Below the pieces are notes generated by a model. The model made no database searches, was not told where the DNA came from, and was given only the letters and a program-made list of their open reading frames with translations. The position numbers and the translations under genes are program-made. This document shows, one piece after another, positions 26,692 through 36,112 of a stretch of 64,000 nucleotides of DNA (position 1 is the stretch's first letter; each line of letters begins with the position of its first letter). Source of the stretch: Planococcus halocryophilus (GTDB taxonomy: Bacteria; Bacillota; Bacilli; Bacillales_A; Planococcaceae); NCBI RefSeq assembly GCF_022489025.1, contig NZ_JAKVTG010000003.1:236890-300889 (forward strand). The letters are read 5' to 3'.

Positions 26692-27132
26692 ATGTACATA
26701 AGCGAGAAAGAAATTGAAATCCGTTACGCAGAAACGGATCAAATGGGTGTTGTTTATCACGCCAATTACATCATATGGCTAGAAATAGGACGTACTAAAT
26801 TGATAGAAGACATAGGATTTACGTATGCAGGTATGGAGAAAGATGGCTATATATCGCCTGTAATGGATATTTCCATTCAATATAAAGCAGCTTTACGTTA
26901 CGGTCAAAAAGCGTTTGTCCGCACGTGGGTAGAAGAGCATGGGCGTTTGCGAACAAAATACGGCTATGAAATTGTCCATGAAGATGGAACAATCGCTGCT
27001 ACTGCTTTATCTGAACATGTTGTGGTAAAAAAAGAAACTTTTCGTCCAGTATCCATCCAAAAAGTTTTCCCCGAATGGCATAAAAAATACGAAGAAATTA
27101 AAAAGCAGGTGCCTGATGGCGTTCGGAATTAA
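26692..27132 (+). CDS. Hotdog-fold acyl-CoA thioesterase (YneP type)
   Basis: A 146-residue 4-hydroxybenzoyl-CoA thioesterase-like protein. The catalytic region is IRYAETDQMGVVYHANYIIWLE with the acid residue and the helix-start motif characteristic of the family. It probably hydrolyses short acyl-CoA esters. GAGGTG precedes the ATG. It overlaps the next gene by 17 bases, so the two are translated as a pair, as with yneP-yneQ. Confidence 0.9.
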   Translation: MYISEKEIEIRYAETDQMGVVYHANYIIWLEIGRTKLIEDIGFTYAGMEKDGYISPVMDISIQYKAALRYGQKAFVRTWVEEHGRLRTKYGYEIVHEDGTIAATALSEHVVVKKETFRPVSIQKVFPEWHKKYEEIKKQVPDGVRN

Positions 27133-27415
27133 GCGAGAAGAACTCGAACGTTGGAAGCAAGGGGTTAATAGCGGTGAAATTTCGTTTTTAACGCATTATT
27201 GGGTAGACGATCGCTTCCCAGGCTGTCATACGGTCACAAAAGTGGGATGCTGTGACTTAAATAAGCTGGAATCTTGGGGGAAACAGTATGGATTGCAACG
27301 TGAATGGATGGATTTACGAGGCAATTATCCGCATTTCGATTTATTTGGTGAGCGTCAACGGGCAATTTTGCAAAGCGAAGGCCATATGGAGCAACTGAAT
27401 AAACTGGAAAAATAA
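27116..27415 (+). CDS. YneQ-like conserved protein
   Basis: A 99-residue soluble protein (MAFGIKREELERWKQGVN..., with DDRFPGCHTVTKVGCCD in the middle) matching YneQ by position and pattern. It has three cysteines (GCHTVTKVGCC) that could bind metal. The ATG lies inside the end of the thioesterase gene. Function unknown. Confidence 0.75.
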   Translation: MAFGIKREELERWKQGVNSGEISFLTHYWVDDRFPGCHTVTKVGCCDLNKLESWGKQYGLQREWMDLRGNYPHFDLFGERQRAILQSEGHMEQLNKLEK

Positions 27416-27420
27416 CAATA

Positions 27421-27435
27421 CATGAGCTATTCATG
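27421..27435. repeat. CATGAGCTATTCATG element, copy 1
   Basis: A 15-base imperfect palindrome (CATGA / TCATG). An identical copy lies at 27582-27596 in the same orientation, so the two bracket a 146-base stretch that contains two terminators. Confidence 0.6.
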
Positions 27436-27450
27436 TTACAGAGTGTAGAT

Positions 27451-27492
27451 ACAAAAAGTGTTGGAATGAGTCTAATTCCAACACTTTTTGTA
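27451..27492. terminator. Terminator after the yneQ-like gene
   Basis: Fifteen-base arms ACAAAAAGTGTTGGA / TCCAACACTTTTTGT with a built-in T-run. Confidence 0.85.
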
Positions 27493-27537
27493 TTTTATGC
27501 TTTAAAAATTGAGGATGTTTCTTTTTCTCCTGAAAAA

Positions 27538-27576
27538 GACGATAGCTCACTCGATTAAATCGAGTGAGCTATCGTC
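27538..27576 (-). terminator. Perfect long hairpin, terminator of the yneR-like gene
   Basis: Eighteen-base perfect arms GACGATAGCTCACTCGAT and complement with a three-base loop. On the minus strand it is followed by TTTTT, the correct side for the yneR-like gene at 27601. Confidence 0.8.
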
Positions 27577-27581
27577 TGAAA

Positions 27582-27596
27582 CATGAGCTATTCATG
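27582..27596. repeat. CATGAGCTATTCATG element, copy 2
   Basis: Identical to copy 1 at 27421-27435; lies directly at the end of the yneR-like gene. Confidence 0.6.
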
Positions 27597-27600
27597 ATTT

Positions 27601-27891
27601 TTATTTTGTGTATGAATAATCAAGTTCGTGTAAGTCATCGTTTACACTAACGTCCAGATTATGACCGTCAAAATACCAAGCATCGGTTTGTTCGATAAAA
27701 TAAGTCACTTTATCTTGCTCTACTTTAGCCGCTATTTCATACGGTTGATCTTTCGTAACACCTAGTGAAAAACCTGGTTGCAACTTGCTTGAGCCACCAT
27801 AACGAACGAAAAAGCGTACAGCTTCTCCAGATGTGACTTCCATTTCCTTTTTAAACCAATCGAGAGCGTCGTTGCTAATGTTAATTTGCAT
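27601..27891 (-). CDS. HesB/IscA-fold protein without cysteines (YneR type)
   Basis: A 96-residue protein with the HesB-like pattern (ISNDALDWFKKEM, VRFFVRYGGSS, FSLGVTKDQP), but without a single cysteine, so it cannot hold an iron-sulfur cluster like IscA. In B. subtilis YneR has the same place between yneQ and plsY. Function unknown. The start has AAAGGACGTG upstream. Next to plsY on the same strand with a 20-base gap, so likely co-transcribed. Confidence 0.8.
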   Translation of the reverse strand: MQINISNDALDWFKKEMEVTSGEAVRFFVRYGGSSKLQPGFSLGVTKDQPYEIAAKVEQDKVTYFIEQTDAWYFDGHNLDVSVNDDLHELDYSYTK

Positions 27892-27911
27892 ATCGCACGT
27901 CCTTTCACTGG

Positions 27912-28505
27912 TTACATCCAGCTGATTTTTGGTTCAGTGCCAGCTCGTATTCGAGCAATATTGGCGCGGTGGCGGAAAATAATGAATAGCGCCAATAGAT
28001 AAATGACCGCCATAAACAAATAATCTGCTGAAAAAATGGCATAAATGGTAATATAAATGATAAAAACGACTGCTAAGATAATTGATGATAATGATACCAT
28101 TTTTGTGATTTTTAATGCAATCAAAAACACAGCCACAGCCATAATGAATAGTGGCCATTGATAACCAATCAGGATACCACCAGACGTGGCAACTGCTTTA
28201 CCACCTTTAAACTTAGCGAATACCGGAAAAATATGTCCGATAACAGCTAACACACCAAACACTAACGGGTGGATATCAGTAGCGATAAAGAGCGGGATCA
28301 ACGTAGCAGCTGTTCCTTTTAAAATATCTAAAATTGTTACCGCAATTCCAGCTTTTTTTCCGAGCGTCCGAAACGTGTTCGTAGCTCCCAAATTGCCACT
28401 TCCTTGCGTACGGATATCAGTTTTGTAGAACAGTTTTCCAACCCATAAGGCAGAAGGAATCGAGCCAAGCAAGTAAGCTAGTAGTAGGGGAAGCAGTATA
28501 GTCAT
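27912..28505 (-). CDS. plsY: Glycerol-3-phosphate acyltransferase PlsY
   Basis: A 197-residue polytopic membrane enzyme that transfers acyl groups from acyl-phosphate to glycerol-3-phosphate, the first step of phospholipid synthesis. The three loops of the family are visible: [11 protein letters not shown] near the start, [19 protein letters not shown] and [28 protein letters not shown] precedes the ATG. Divergent from the CoA-binding protein gene. Confidence 0.96.
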   Translation of the reverse strand: MTILLPLLLAYLLGSIPSALWVGKLFYKTDIRTQGSGNLGATNTFRTLGKKAGIAVTILDILKGTAATLIPLFIATDIHPLVFGVLAVIGHIFPVFAKFKGGKAVATSGGILIGYQWPLFIMAVAVFLIALKITKMVSLSSIILAVVFIIYITIYAIFSADYLFMAVIYLLALFIIFRHRANIARIRAGTEPKISWM

Positions 28506-28640
28506 GATGAACTCCTTTACACAACCTTATTTTGTATTTTTAGTTTACCATGACTGAAGTTCTTTAAACAATAGTCGGCAGATTATTCAACAGGCAGAAC
28601 AAAATCGTGTATGATAGAATAAAAAGGACAGGTGAACATT

Positions 28641-29048
28641 TTGGAAAATCCTAGCCGCAACGAAATCAAAAATGTACTCGACCAAGCAAAAACAATAGCA
28701 GTGGTCGGGCTAAGTCCAAATCCTAGCAGAACGTCTTACGTCGTATCAGAAGCTATGAAGCGCGCAGGTTATCGGATCATCCCAGTAAATCCTTTAGCAG
28801 ATACGGTAATGGATGAGAAAAGCTATGCCCGGTTGAGCGATATCCCAGAAAAAATAGATATCGTTAATGTTTTTCGACGCAGCGAGTTTCTAGAAGATAT
28901 CGCAGATGAATTTATGAAAATCGATTGTCCGGTTTTTTGGACACAATTAAATGTAGTAGATGAAAACGTATTTAATCGTTTGACTGATGCAGGGGTTACA
29001 GTCATTATGGATCGTTGCATCAAAGTGGAATACGCCATTCTAAAATAG
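28641..29048 (+). CDS. CoA-binding (YneT-type) protein
   Basis: A 135-residue Rossmann-fold CoA_binding protein: KTIAVVGLSPNPSRTSYVVSE is the nucleotide loop, then YRIIPVNPLAD and VFWTQLNVV. The TTG at 28641 is chosen because it gives (M)ENPSR as in B. subtilis YneT and has CAGGTG upstream; a GTG at 28632 overlaps that site. Members bind CoA or palmitoyl-CoA; precise role unknown. Between plsY and parE as in B. subtilis. Confidence 0.85.
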   Translation: MENPSRNEIKNVLDQAKTIAVVGLSPNPSRTSYVVSEAMKRAGYRIIPVNPLADTVMDEKSYARLSDIPEKIDIVNVFRRSEFLEDIADEFMKIDCPVFWTQLNVVDENVFNRLTDAGVTVIMDRCIKVEYAILK

Positions 29049-29061
29049 GCAATACCGCTAA

Positions 29062-29083
29062 AGGGCGCTCAGCGCTCTTTTTC
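29062..29083 (+). terminator. Terminator before parE
   Basis: Stem GGGCGCT / AGCGCTC followed by T5. Confidence 0.65.
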
Positions 29084-29138
29084 TATGAAGTTTGACAGAT
29101 GGTCTAGAAATAGCATACGATTAAGATAGAGATAAACA

Positions 29139-29152
29139 CGAACAAATGTTTG
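29139..29152. promoter_or_regulatory. LexA box upstream of parE
   Basis: CGAACAAATGTTTG fits the Gram-positive LexA consensus (CGAAC, four bases, GTTYG/C) with intact left half-site and spacing. It ends 14 bases before the parE ATG, overlapping the leader, where repressor binding would block transcription. parE-parC belongs to the SOS regulon in B. subtilis, as far as I recall. Confidence 0.65.
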
Positions 29153-29166
29153 TTGGAGGGAATTAG

Positions 29167-31137
29167 ATGGCTAAAATTCAAAATACGGCATACAACGAAG
29201 AAGCAATTCAAGTACTCGAAGGCTTAGATGCCGTTAGAAAACGTCCGGGTATGTATATCGGTTCGACAGATACTCGTGGGCTGCATCATTTGGTCTATGA
29301 AATTGTCGACAACTCGGTCGATGAAGCGCTTGCAGGACATGGAGATAAAATTTCCGTTACGATTCACGAAGATAATAGCATCAGTGTTCGGGATTTTGGA
29401 CGTGGCATGCCTACAGGAATGCACCGAAGTGGGAAACCTACGCCAGAAGTTATCTTGACCGTGCTACATGCTGGAGGGAAATTTGGTCAAGGCGGCTATA
29501 AAACAAGTGGTGGACTTCACGGTGTTGGCGCTTCTGTTGTGAATGCTTTGTCCAGTTTTTTAGAAGTGACGATTTATCGCGATGGCAAAAAATATCGTCA
29601 GCGCTTTGAAAACGGTGGAAAGCCTGTTACGACTTTAGAAGAAATTGGCTCTACAAAAGAAACAGGGACGATGATTCATTTCTTACCTGATGAATCTATT
29701 TTTTCTGTTTCAAAATACAATTATGAAACCCTTTCTGAGCGGTTACGCGAATCTGCCTTCTTGTTAAAAGGATTAAAAATTGAGCTATTCGATCAACGAA
29801 CAGAAGCAAAAGACGTTTTTCATTACGAAACTGGGATCGAAGCCTTTGTTTCTTACTTGAACGAAGAAAAAGACGTGCTTCATCCGGTAGCCTATATTGA
29901 AGGGCAACAAGATGAAATGGAGATCGAATTTTCATTCCAATTTAATGATGGTTATTCTGAGACCATTTTATCGTTTGTTAACAACGTCCGTACACGTGAC
30001 GGGGGGACACATGAAACCGGTGCAAAAGCAGCGATGACACGTGTTTTCAACGATTACGCTCGAAAAATTAACTTGCTAAAAGACAAAGATAAAAACTTAG
30101 AAGGCTCTGATATTCGTGAAGGAGTGGCTGCGATTGTATCAGTCCGCATTCCCGAAGCTTTACTGCAATTTGAAGGGCAAACGAAAAGCAAACTAGGCAC
30201 AAGTGAAGCGCGCAGTATCGTGGATTCAGTTGTTTCTCAAAAACTAATGTACTTTTTGGAAGAAAACGCAGAACTTAGCGCGTCGTTAGTTCGAAAAGCC
30301 ATTCGTGCAGCACAAGCCCGTTTAGCCGCAAGAAAAGCAAGAGAAGATGCAAGAAACGGTAAAAAACGCAAAAAGTCAGATGCCTTGTTATCAGGTAAAT
30401 TGACGCCCGCACAATCGCGTAATGCTAAAAAGAATGAGCTTTACTTAGTAGAGGGTGACTCTGCCGGCGGATCTGCAAAGCAAGGACGCGACAGAACATT
30501 CCAGGCAATCTTGCCGCTACGCGGAAAAGTTGTAAATACTGAAAAAGCGAAACTTGAAGAAATTATGAAAAATGAAGAGATATCGACGATTATTCATGCC
30601 ATTGGTGGCGGCGTTTCTTCTGACTTTTCAATCGATGACATTGCTTATAACAAAATTATTATCATGACCGATGCGGATACAGATGGTGCGCATATTCAAG
30701 TGTTGCTCCTAACGTTCTTTTTCCGATATATGAAGCCTTTGATCGAAGCAGGGAAAGTGTTTATCGCACTTCCGCCATTGTATAAAGTATCTAAAGGACT
30801 TGGCAAAAAAGAAGTAATTGATTACGCATGGACTGAAGCCGACCTTGATGCCTCTATCAAAAAAGTAGGAAAAGGTTATACACTTCAACGCTATAAAGGT
30901 TTGGGTGAGATGAACGCGGATCAATTATGGGAAACAACGATGAACCCTGAAACTCGCACATTAATCCGTGTGACGATTGAAGACAGTGCACGCGCAGAAC
31001 GCGGTATCACAACGTTAATGGGTGACAAAGTAGAACCACGTCGTCGCTGGATTGAAAATAATGTCGACTTCGGACTTGAAGAAGATAGTAATATTCTAGA
31101 AAATGATTTGATTCACGCTGAGGAGGAACTTGTATGA
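29167..31137 (+). CDS. parE: DNA topoisomerase IV subunit B
   Basis: A 656-residue ATPase subunit of topoisomerase IV, which unlinks daughter chromosomes. GHKL ATP-site motifs are [14 protein letters not shown] and [15 protein letters not shown]; the TOPRIM motif is [24 protein letters not shown] precedes the ATG. Its TGA overlaps the parC ATG, so the subunits are translated in balance. A LexA box lies directly in front. Confidence 0.97.
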   Translation: MAKIQNTAYNEEAIQVLEGLDAVRKRPGMYIGSTDTRGLHHLVYEIVDNSVDEALAGHGDKISVTIHEDNSISVRDFGRGMPTGMHRSGKPTPEVILTVLHAGGKFGQGGYKTSGGLHGVGASVVNALSSFLEVTIYRDGKKYRQRFENGGKPVTTLEEIGSTKETGTMIHFLPDESIFSVSKYNYETLSERLRESAFLLKGLKIELFDQRTEAKDVFHYETGIEAFVSYLNEEKDVLHPVAYIEGQQDEMEIEFSFQFNDGYSETILSFVNNVRTRDGGTHETGAKAAMTRVFNDYARKINLLKDKDKNLEGSDIREGVAAIVSVRIPEALLQFEGQTKSKLGTSEARSIVDSVVSQKLMYFLEENAELSASLVRKAIRAAQARLAARKAREDARNGKKRKKSDALLSGKLTPAQSRNAKKNELYLVEGDSAGGSAKQGRDRTFQAILPLRGKVVNTEKAKLEEIMKNEEISTIIHAIGGGVSSDFSIDDIAYNKIIIMTDADTDGAHIQVLLLTFFFRYMKPLIEAGKVFIALPPLYKVSKGLGKKEVIDYAWTEADLDASIKKVGKGYTLQRYKGLGEMNADQLWETTMNPETRTLIRVTIEDSARAERGITTLMGDKVEPRRRWIENNVDFGLEEDSNILENDLIHAEEELV

Positions 31138-33560
31138 CACAAGCCGAAAGATTTCAAGATTTGCCATTAGAAGAAGTAATTGGCGATCGATTTGGCCGTT
31201 ACAGTAAATACATTATCCAAGACCGGGCACTTCCAGATGCTCGTGACGGATTAAAACCTGTTCAGCGCCGAATTTTATATGCGATGTACCACGAAGGCAA
31301 TACCAATGACAAAGCGTTTCGTAAATCGGCCAAAACGGTCGGTAACGTAATCGGTAACTATCATCCACACGGAGATAGTTCTGTATATGAAGCAATGGTT
31401 CGTTTAAGTCAAGATTGGAAAATTCGTCACATGCTTGTTGAAATGCATGGGAATAACGGTTCGATGGATGGTGATTCACCAGCTGCGATGCGTTATACAG
31501 AAGCTAGACTTTCAGCGATTTCTTCAGAATTGTTACGTGACATAGACAAACGAACAGTGGATTTTATCCCGAACTTTGATGATTCGGATATGGAACCAAC
31601 TGTTTTACCGGCACGTTTTCCAAACCTTTTAGTGAATGGATCGACTGGTATTTCTGCAGGTTACGCCACAGATATCCCGCCACATGCACTTCATGAAGTA
31701 CTTGATGCTGTATTAATGCGTATGGATAACCCACAAGCGACAGTTGCTGAGTTGATGACCGTCATTAAAGGGCCAGATTTCCCAACAGGCGGAATTATTC
31801 AAGGTGTAGATGGCATAAAAAAAGCCTATGAAACCGGAAAAGGTAAGATTATTGTGCGTTCAAAAGCCGCAATCGAACCATTAAAAGGTGGGAAAGAACA
31901 AATCGTCATTACAGAAATTCCGTTTGAAGTTAACAAAGCTAATATGATCAAGAAAATAGATGATCATCGCTTTGACCGTAAACTTGAAGGCATTTCTGAA
32001 GTGCGTGATGAGTCTGATAGAACAGGACTGCGAATTGTCATTGAATTGAAAAAAGATGTGCAAGCGCAAGGGATTTTAAGTTATTTGTATAAAAATACTG
32101 ATTTGCAAGTTAGCTATAATTTTAATATGGTGGCAATTTATAAACGTCGCCCAACGATGATGACATTGCAAACAATGTTAGATGCATATATCGATCATCA
32201 AAAAGAAGTGATTACAAAACGCTCTGAATTCGATTTGCAAAAAGCTAGTGATCGCATGCACATAGTTGAAGGTTTAATGAAAGCATTGTCGATCCTAGAT
32301 AAAGTGATTAAAACCATCCGTTCTTCAACAGACAAGCGGGATGCGAAAAACAACTTAATCGCCGCATTTGATTTCTCAGAAGCACAAGCAGAAGCAATTG
32401 TTTCTCTTCAACTTTATCGATTGACCAATACAGACATTACAGATTTACAAAAAGAAGAAGATAGTCTTAAAAAGACAATTGCAGAACTAACGGGCATTTT
32501 AACTAGCTCGACTAAGTTGAAAAATGTCATTAAAAAAGAATTGGCAAACATCCGCAAACAATTTGCAGAACCGCGCCGTTCGGTTATCGAAGAGAAAATA
32601 GAAGAAATCACGATTACGCGCGAAATTATGATTCCAAGTGAAGAAGTAGTCGTAACTGTAACAAGAGAAGGCTATGTGAAACGGACTAGCACAAGATCGT
32701 ATGCTGCTTCGAATGGCAAAGACTTTGCAATGAAAGAAACGGATCATTTATTATTCGAAAGTAATTTAAATACGCAGCATACCATCCTGATTTTCACTAC
32801 TGCAGGTAATTTCGTATTCCAACCAATCAACGAATTGCCAGACATTAAATGGAAAGACCTCGGACAACATTTATCGAGTATTATTCAACTAGATGCTAAT
32901 GAATCTGTTCTTGCCGTTTATCCATTTGAAAACTTTGATGCAGATGCCAGTATTTTGACAGTCTCAAAATTAGGGCAAGTTAAACGCTCTGCGTTAAAAG
33001 ATTATCAAATTCAGCGCTATTCACGTACTGTGAAAACAATGAACTTGAAGTCTGGCGATGCCATGATTTATGCAGGTCTAGTGACGAAAGAAACAGAATT
33101 ATTCATAGGTACAAGCCAAGCTTACGGTGTTCGTTTTCCATTAGAAGAAGTTCCACTTACAGGACTTCGCACTGGTGGTGTGAAAGGCGTAAACTTAAAA
33201 GGTGATGATGAAGCTGTATCGGCTATTTTAATCGACCCACAAGTAAAACAAGAACTGGTGCTGGTTACTCACCGAGGTGCAGCTAAAAAAATGAAGCTAG
33301 ATGAATTCGAAAGTGGTAGTCGGGCAAAACGTGGCGTAGTTATGCTTCGTGAGTTAAAATCGAATCCTCACCGTGTAGTAGCTGTCGTTGGCGCAACCGG
33401 AAAAGAAGAAATCGTTTTAGAAACAACTAAAGGTGTTCATATTCCATTAATAGCAAATTCATTAAAAAATGTTGATCGTTATTCAAATGGTTCATTCATA
33501 GCGGATGAATCATCTGATGGAAAAGTAGTTAATGCATATCGTTTAAACACAAAAGAATAA
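31134..33560 (+). CDS. parC: DNA topoisomerase IV subunit A
   Basis: An 808-residue DNA-cutting subunit. The catalytic tyrosine is in [13 protein letters not shown] near residue 122; the quinolone-region [11 protein letters not shown] lies upstream of it. After the coiled-coil and exit-gate parts, the C-terminal six-bladed beta-pinwheel is recognisable (residues ~490-805, with GRxxKRxx-like repeats). The quinolone positions read serine and glutamate (GDSSVYE), the usual sensitive residues. Overlaps parE by four bases. Confidence 0.97.
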   Translation: MTQAERFQDLPLEEVIGDRFGRYSKYIIQDRALPDARDGLKPVQRRILYAMYHEGNTNDKAFRKSAKTVGNVIGNYHPHGDSSVYEAMVRLSQDWKIRHMLVEMHGNNGSMDGDSPAAMRYTEARLSAISSELLRDIDKRTVDFIPNFDDSDMEPTVLPARFPNLLVNGSTGISAGYATDIPPHALHEVLDAVLMRMDNPQATVAELMTVIKGPDFPTGGIIQGVDGIKKAYETGKGKIIVRSKAAIEPLKGGKEQIVITEIPFEVNKANMIKKIDDHRFDRKLEGISEVRDESDRTGLRIVIELKKDVQAQGILSYLYKNTDLQVSYNFNMVAIYKRRPTMMTLQTMLDAYIDHQKEVITKRSEFDLQKASDRMHIVEGLMKALSILDKVIKTIRSSTDKRDAKNNLIAAFDFSEAQAEAIVSLQLYRLTNTDITDLQKEEDSLKKTIAELTGILTSSTKLKNVIKKELANIRKQFAEPRRSVIEEKIEEITITREIMIPSEEVVVTVTREGYVKRTSTRSYAASNGKDFAMKETDHLLFESNLNTQHTILIFTTAGNFVFQPINELPDIKWKDLGQHLSSIIQLDANESVLAVYPFENFDADASILTVSKLGQVKRSALKDYQIQRYSRTVKTMNLKSGDAMIYAGLVTKETELFIGTSQAYGVRFPLEEVPLTGLRTGGVKGVNLKGDDEAVSAILIDPQVKQELVLVTHRGAAKKMKLDEFESGSRAKRGVVMLRELKSNPHRVVAVVGATGKEEIVLETTKGVHIPLIANSLKNVDRYSNGSFIADESSDGKVVNAYRLNTKE

Positions 33561-33567
33561 CAGGGAT

Positions 33568-33607
33568 AAACTACTCTTTTTAATTCAAAGGAGTGGTTTA
33601 TTTTTTT
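33568..33607 (+). terminator. Terminator after parC
   Basis: Stem AAACTACTC / GAGTGGTTT and T7. The following 230 bases up to ilvA are AT-rich; no gene or T-box motif is present there. Confidence 0.75.
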
Positions 33608-33839
33608 AGGCATTAATGAATTGCTATATTCATGCATGGTTTTATTGACGTCTTAAAAAATTCAGTTAGTTATTCATTATGAATGAGTTTGAATAACTTT
33701 ATATCTATGAATAACATTCATTTAGTAGAGATATATAAATCGTAATGAACTTTTCTTTAAATTGTCAAAATTTTCTCGACAATAATAGGCTTTAATGTGT
33801 TAGAGTAGTGAGATAAATAAAAATAAGAGGGTGACAACT

Positions 33840-35129
33840 ATGACTAAGAGCAACATCAAAGAGCTCGACAGAAAAGAAATAGTAAAGAAAGTATCCGTAG
33901 AAGAAATTATGGTAGCCAACCAAGCGCTCAAAGACGTTGTCATCAAGACACCTTTGCAAAAAAACGAACTGCTCTCAGTACGATATGAATGCAATGTGTA
34001 TTTAAAAAGAGAAGACCTTCAAGTAGTCCGATCTTTTAAACTGCGAGGTGCTTATAATTTCATCCGTAGTCTAGATGCAACAGAACGAGCAAAAGGGGTT
34101 GTCTGTGCGAGTGCTGGAAATCATGCTCAAGGGGTTGCGTATTCATGTTTCGCACTTGGCATTGAAGGGAAAATCTTTATGCCTCTAACAACACCTCGTC
34201 AAAAAGTATCTCAAGTAAAACGCTTCGGTGGAGACCAAATATCGGTGGTTTTAGTTGGAGATACTTTTGACGACTCGTTCTCAGCAGCGATGGAGTATTG
34301 TACAGCTGAAGAAAAAGTGTTTGTTCATCCATTTAATGACACGAGCGTCATTGCAGGACAAGGAACTGTCGCAGTGGAAGTGTTAAATGATATGCAAGAA
34401 TCCGTCGACTATATGTTTTGTGCAATCGGCGGTGGCGGTTTGACTGCTGGTGTAGGCTCTTACTTAAAAGGAATCAGTCCTAAAACAAAGTTAGTAGGTG
34501 TTGAACCGGCAGGAGCTGCAAGCATGAAAACCTCATTGGCAAATGGCAAAGTAACTCGTTTAGACACGATTGATACGTTTGTAGATGGTGCTGCAGTTAA
34601 GCAAGTCGGAGATTTGACGATGGCAATTTGTGCAGATGTTTTAGACGATATCGCATTAGTTCCGGAGGGCAAAGTGTGTACGACAATTTTGCAACTGTAT
34701 AACGAAAATGCGATCGTTGCCGAACCAGCAGGTGCGTTGTCTGTAGCCGCTCTAGATTTCTATAAAGAAGAAATCAAAGGGAAAAACATTGTCTGTGTCA
34801 TTAGTGGAGGCAATAACGATATTGAGCGGATGCAAGAAATAAAAGAGAAGTCCTTAATTTATGAAGGGTTGAAACATTATTTCATCGTCTCATTCCCGCA
34901 ACGTGCAGGTGCGCTTCGCAAGTTTATGGGGCAAGTGCTAGGCGAAACAGATGACATTACTCATTTTGAATACACAAAACGCACAAATCGTGACGAAGGA
35001 CCGGTACTCGTCGGCATTGAACTGAAAAGTTCAGATGACTATGAACCACTCGTTAAACGCATGACTGATAGTGGTTTTCCGTATAAAGAAATCAATAACG
35101 ATTCACTGCTATTTAATTTATTGATTTAG
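33840..35129 (+). CDS. ilvA: Threonine ammonia-lyase (threonine deaminase)
   Basis: A 429-residue PLP enzyme converting threonine to 2-oxobutanoate for isoleucine synthesis. The PLP lysine is in VRSFKLRGAYNF near residue 60; AIGGGGLTAGV holds the phosphate-binding glycines. The C-terminal ~85 residues (HYFIVSFPQRAGALRKFM...) form an ACT-like regulatory domain, so feedback by isoleucine is likely. ATG 33840 has AAGAGGG nine bases before it; the GTG at 33831 lies within that site. It stands alone, outside an ilv-leu operon. Confidence 0.95.
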   Translation: MTKSNIKELDRKEIVKKVSVEEIMVANQALKDVVIKTPLQKNELLSVRYECNVYLKREDLQVVRSFKLRGAYNFIRSLDATERAKGVVCASAGNHAQGVAYSCFALGIEGKIFMPLTTPRQKVSQVKRFGGDQISVVLVGDTFDDSFSAAMEYCTAEEKVFVHPFNDTSVIAGQGTVAVEVLNDMQESVDYMFCAIGGGGLTAGVGSYLKGISPKTKLVGVEPAGAASMKTSLANGKVTRLDTIDTFVDGAAVKQVGDLTMAICADVLDDIALVPEGKVCTTILQLYNENAIVAEPAGALSVAALDFYKEEIKGKNIVCVISGGNNDIERMQEIKEKSLIYEGLKHYFIVSFPQRAGALRKFMGQVLGETDDITHFEYTKRTNRDEGPVLVGIELKSSDDYEPLVKRMTDSGFPYKEINNDSLLFNLLI

Positions 35130-35139
35130 TCATACATTG

Positions 35140-35174
35140 AAGGACGTCTACTCGAAAGAGTAGGACGTCCTTTT
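35140..35174 (+). terminator. Terminator after ilvA
   Basis: Strong stem AAGGACGTCTACTC / GAGTAGGACGTCCTT with GAAA-type loop and T4. Confidence 0.9.
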
Positions 35175-35241
35175 GTCTGTAAAAAAACAGAAACTCCGTT
35201 AAATGATATAGTAAAGATAACGAGAAAATGGAGTGATTTAA

Positions 35242-35808
35242 ATGGAGACAAGATGTTTATGGGCACAGAGCAACGCGTTGATGCAAGCTTATCATGATGA
35301 CGAATGGTGCAAACCAAGTAGAGACGATCGATACATTTTCGAAATGCTCACATTAGAAGGTGCCCAAGCCGGATTATCATGGAATATTGTGTTGTCTAAA
35401 AGACAAGCTTATCTAGAGGCTTTCCGGAATTTCGACATTGTCTACTGTGCGCAATTAACAGATGAAAACTTGGTTTCCATAAAAGAAAATTATGGCGTTA
35501 TTAAGCACGGTGCAAAACTAGCATCTGTTCGGTCTAATGCACTAGCAGTCTTGAACATACAAAAAGAGTGTGGCAGTTTTGCAGATTTTTTGTGGAGCTT
35601 TACGAGTGGAGAGACAATCGACAACAAATGGCCTAGTGATGCTCAAATACCCGCTCAATCTCCTGTGTCTGTTCAACTCAGTAAAGAGCTGAAAAAAAGA
35701 GGATTTAAATTTGTAGGACCCGTAACAACTTACTCTTTCATACAAGCAATTGGAATGGTAAACGATCATGTCGAAAGTTGCATTTGCCGTACATCCAGCA
35801 CGATATAA
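35242..35808 (+). CDS. tag: DNA-3-methyladenine glycosylase I
   Basis: A 188-residue base-excision repair glycosylase that removes 3-methyladenine. Zinc-type ligands are spread as in Tag: RCLWA at the N-terminus, MQAYHDDEW, and NDHVESCIC at the end. The helix with LTLEGAQAGLSWNIVLSKR is the family signature. The ATG at 35242 is about 10 bases after GGAG. A single-gene unit. Confidence 0.95.
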   Translation: METRCLWAQSNALMQAYHDDEWCKPSRDDRYIFEMLTLEGAQAGLSWNIVLSKRQAYLEAFRNFDIVYCAQLTDENLVSIKENYGVIKHGAKLASVRSNALAVLNIQKECGSFADFLWSFTSGETIDNKWPSDAQIPAQSPVSVQLSKELKKRGFKFVGPVTTYSFIQAIGMVNDHVESCICRTSSTI

Positions 35809-36057
35809 AGCTAAAGTTATTATGTAGAATTGAAGAAAAAAGTTATTCTTTTTAATAGCACAAGGGATTTCCAGTTAAATGCAGAATAAAGGTAAAGAAG
35901 GTAACAAGATATTGATGAAATCTCAACTAAAATTATGCGCTGTTAGATGGTCTACCATAGTTTGATAAAGACTCGTTTTTTCTTGCTAGAGCTTATGGTG
36001 TTACTACTGTAAACTGAGAGATAAGGAAAACTTTTTTCAGTTTAGGCAACATCGCGT

Positions 36058-36087
36058 TTGACGTAATAGTATAGATATACTTATAAG
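36058..36087 (+). promoter_or_regulatory. Candidate fbp promoter
   Basis: TTGACG at 36058-36063 and TATAAG at 36082-36087 with an 18-base spacer (TTATAA gives 17). The start point would be about 20 bases before the fbp ATG. The 250 bases to the left, up to the tag stop, show no gene. Confidence 0.55.
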
Positions 36088-36112
36088 CATGAGACTTAAA
36101 GGAGGAGACAAG

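Noticed and set aside
33561..33839. T-box or other riboswitch in front of ilvA
   Set aside because: No GGTGGTACCGCG motif and no leader terminator is present in the gap; only AT-rich DNA.
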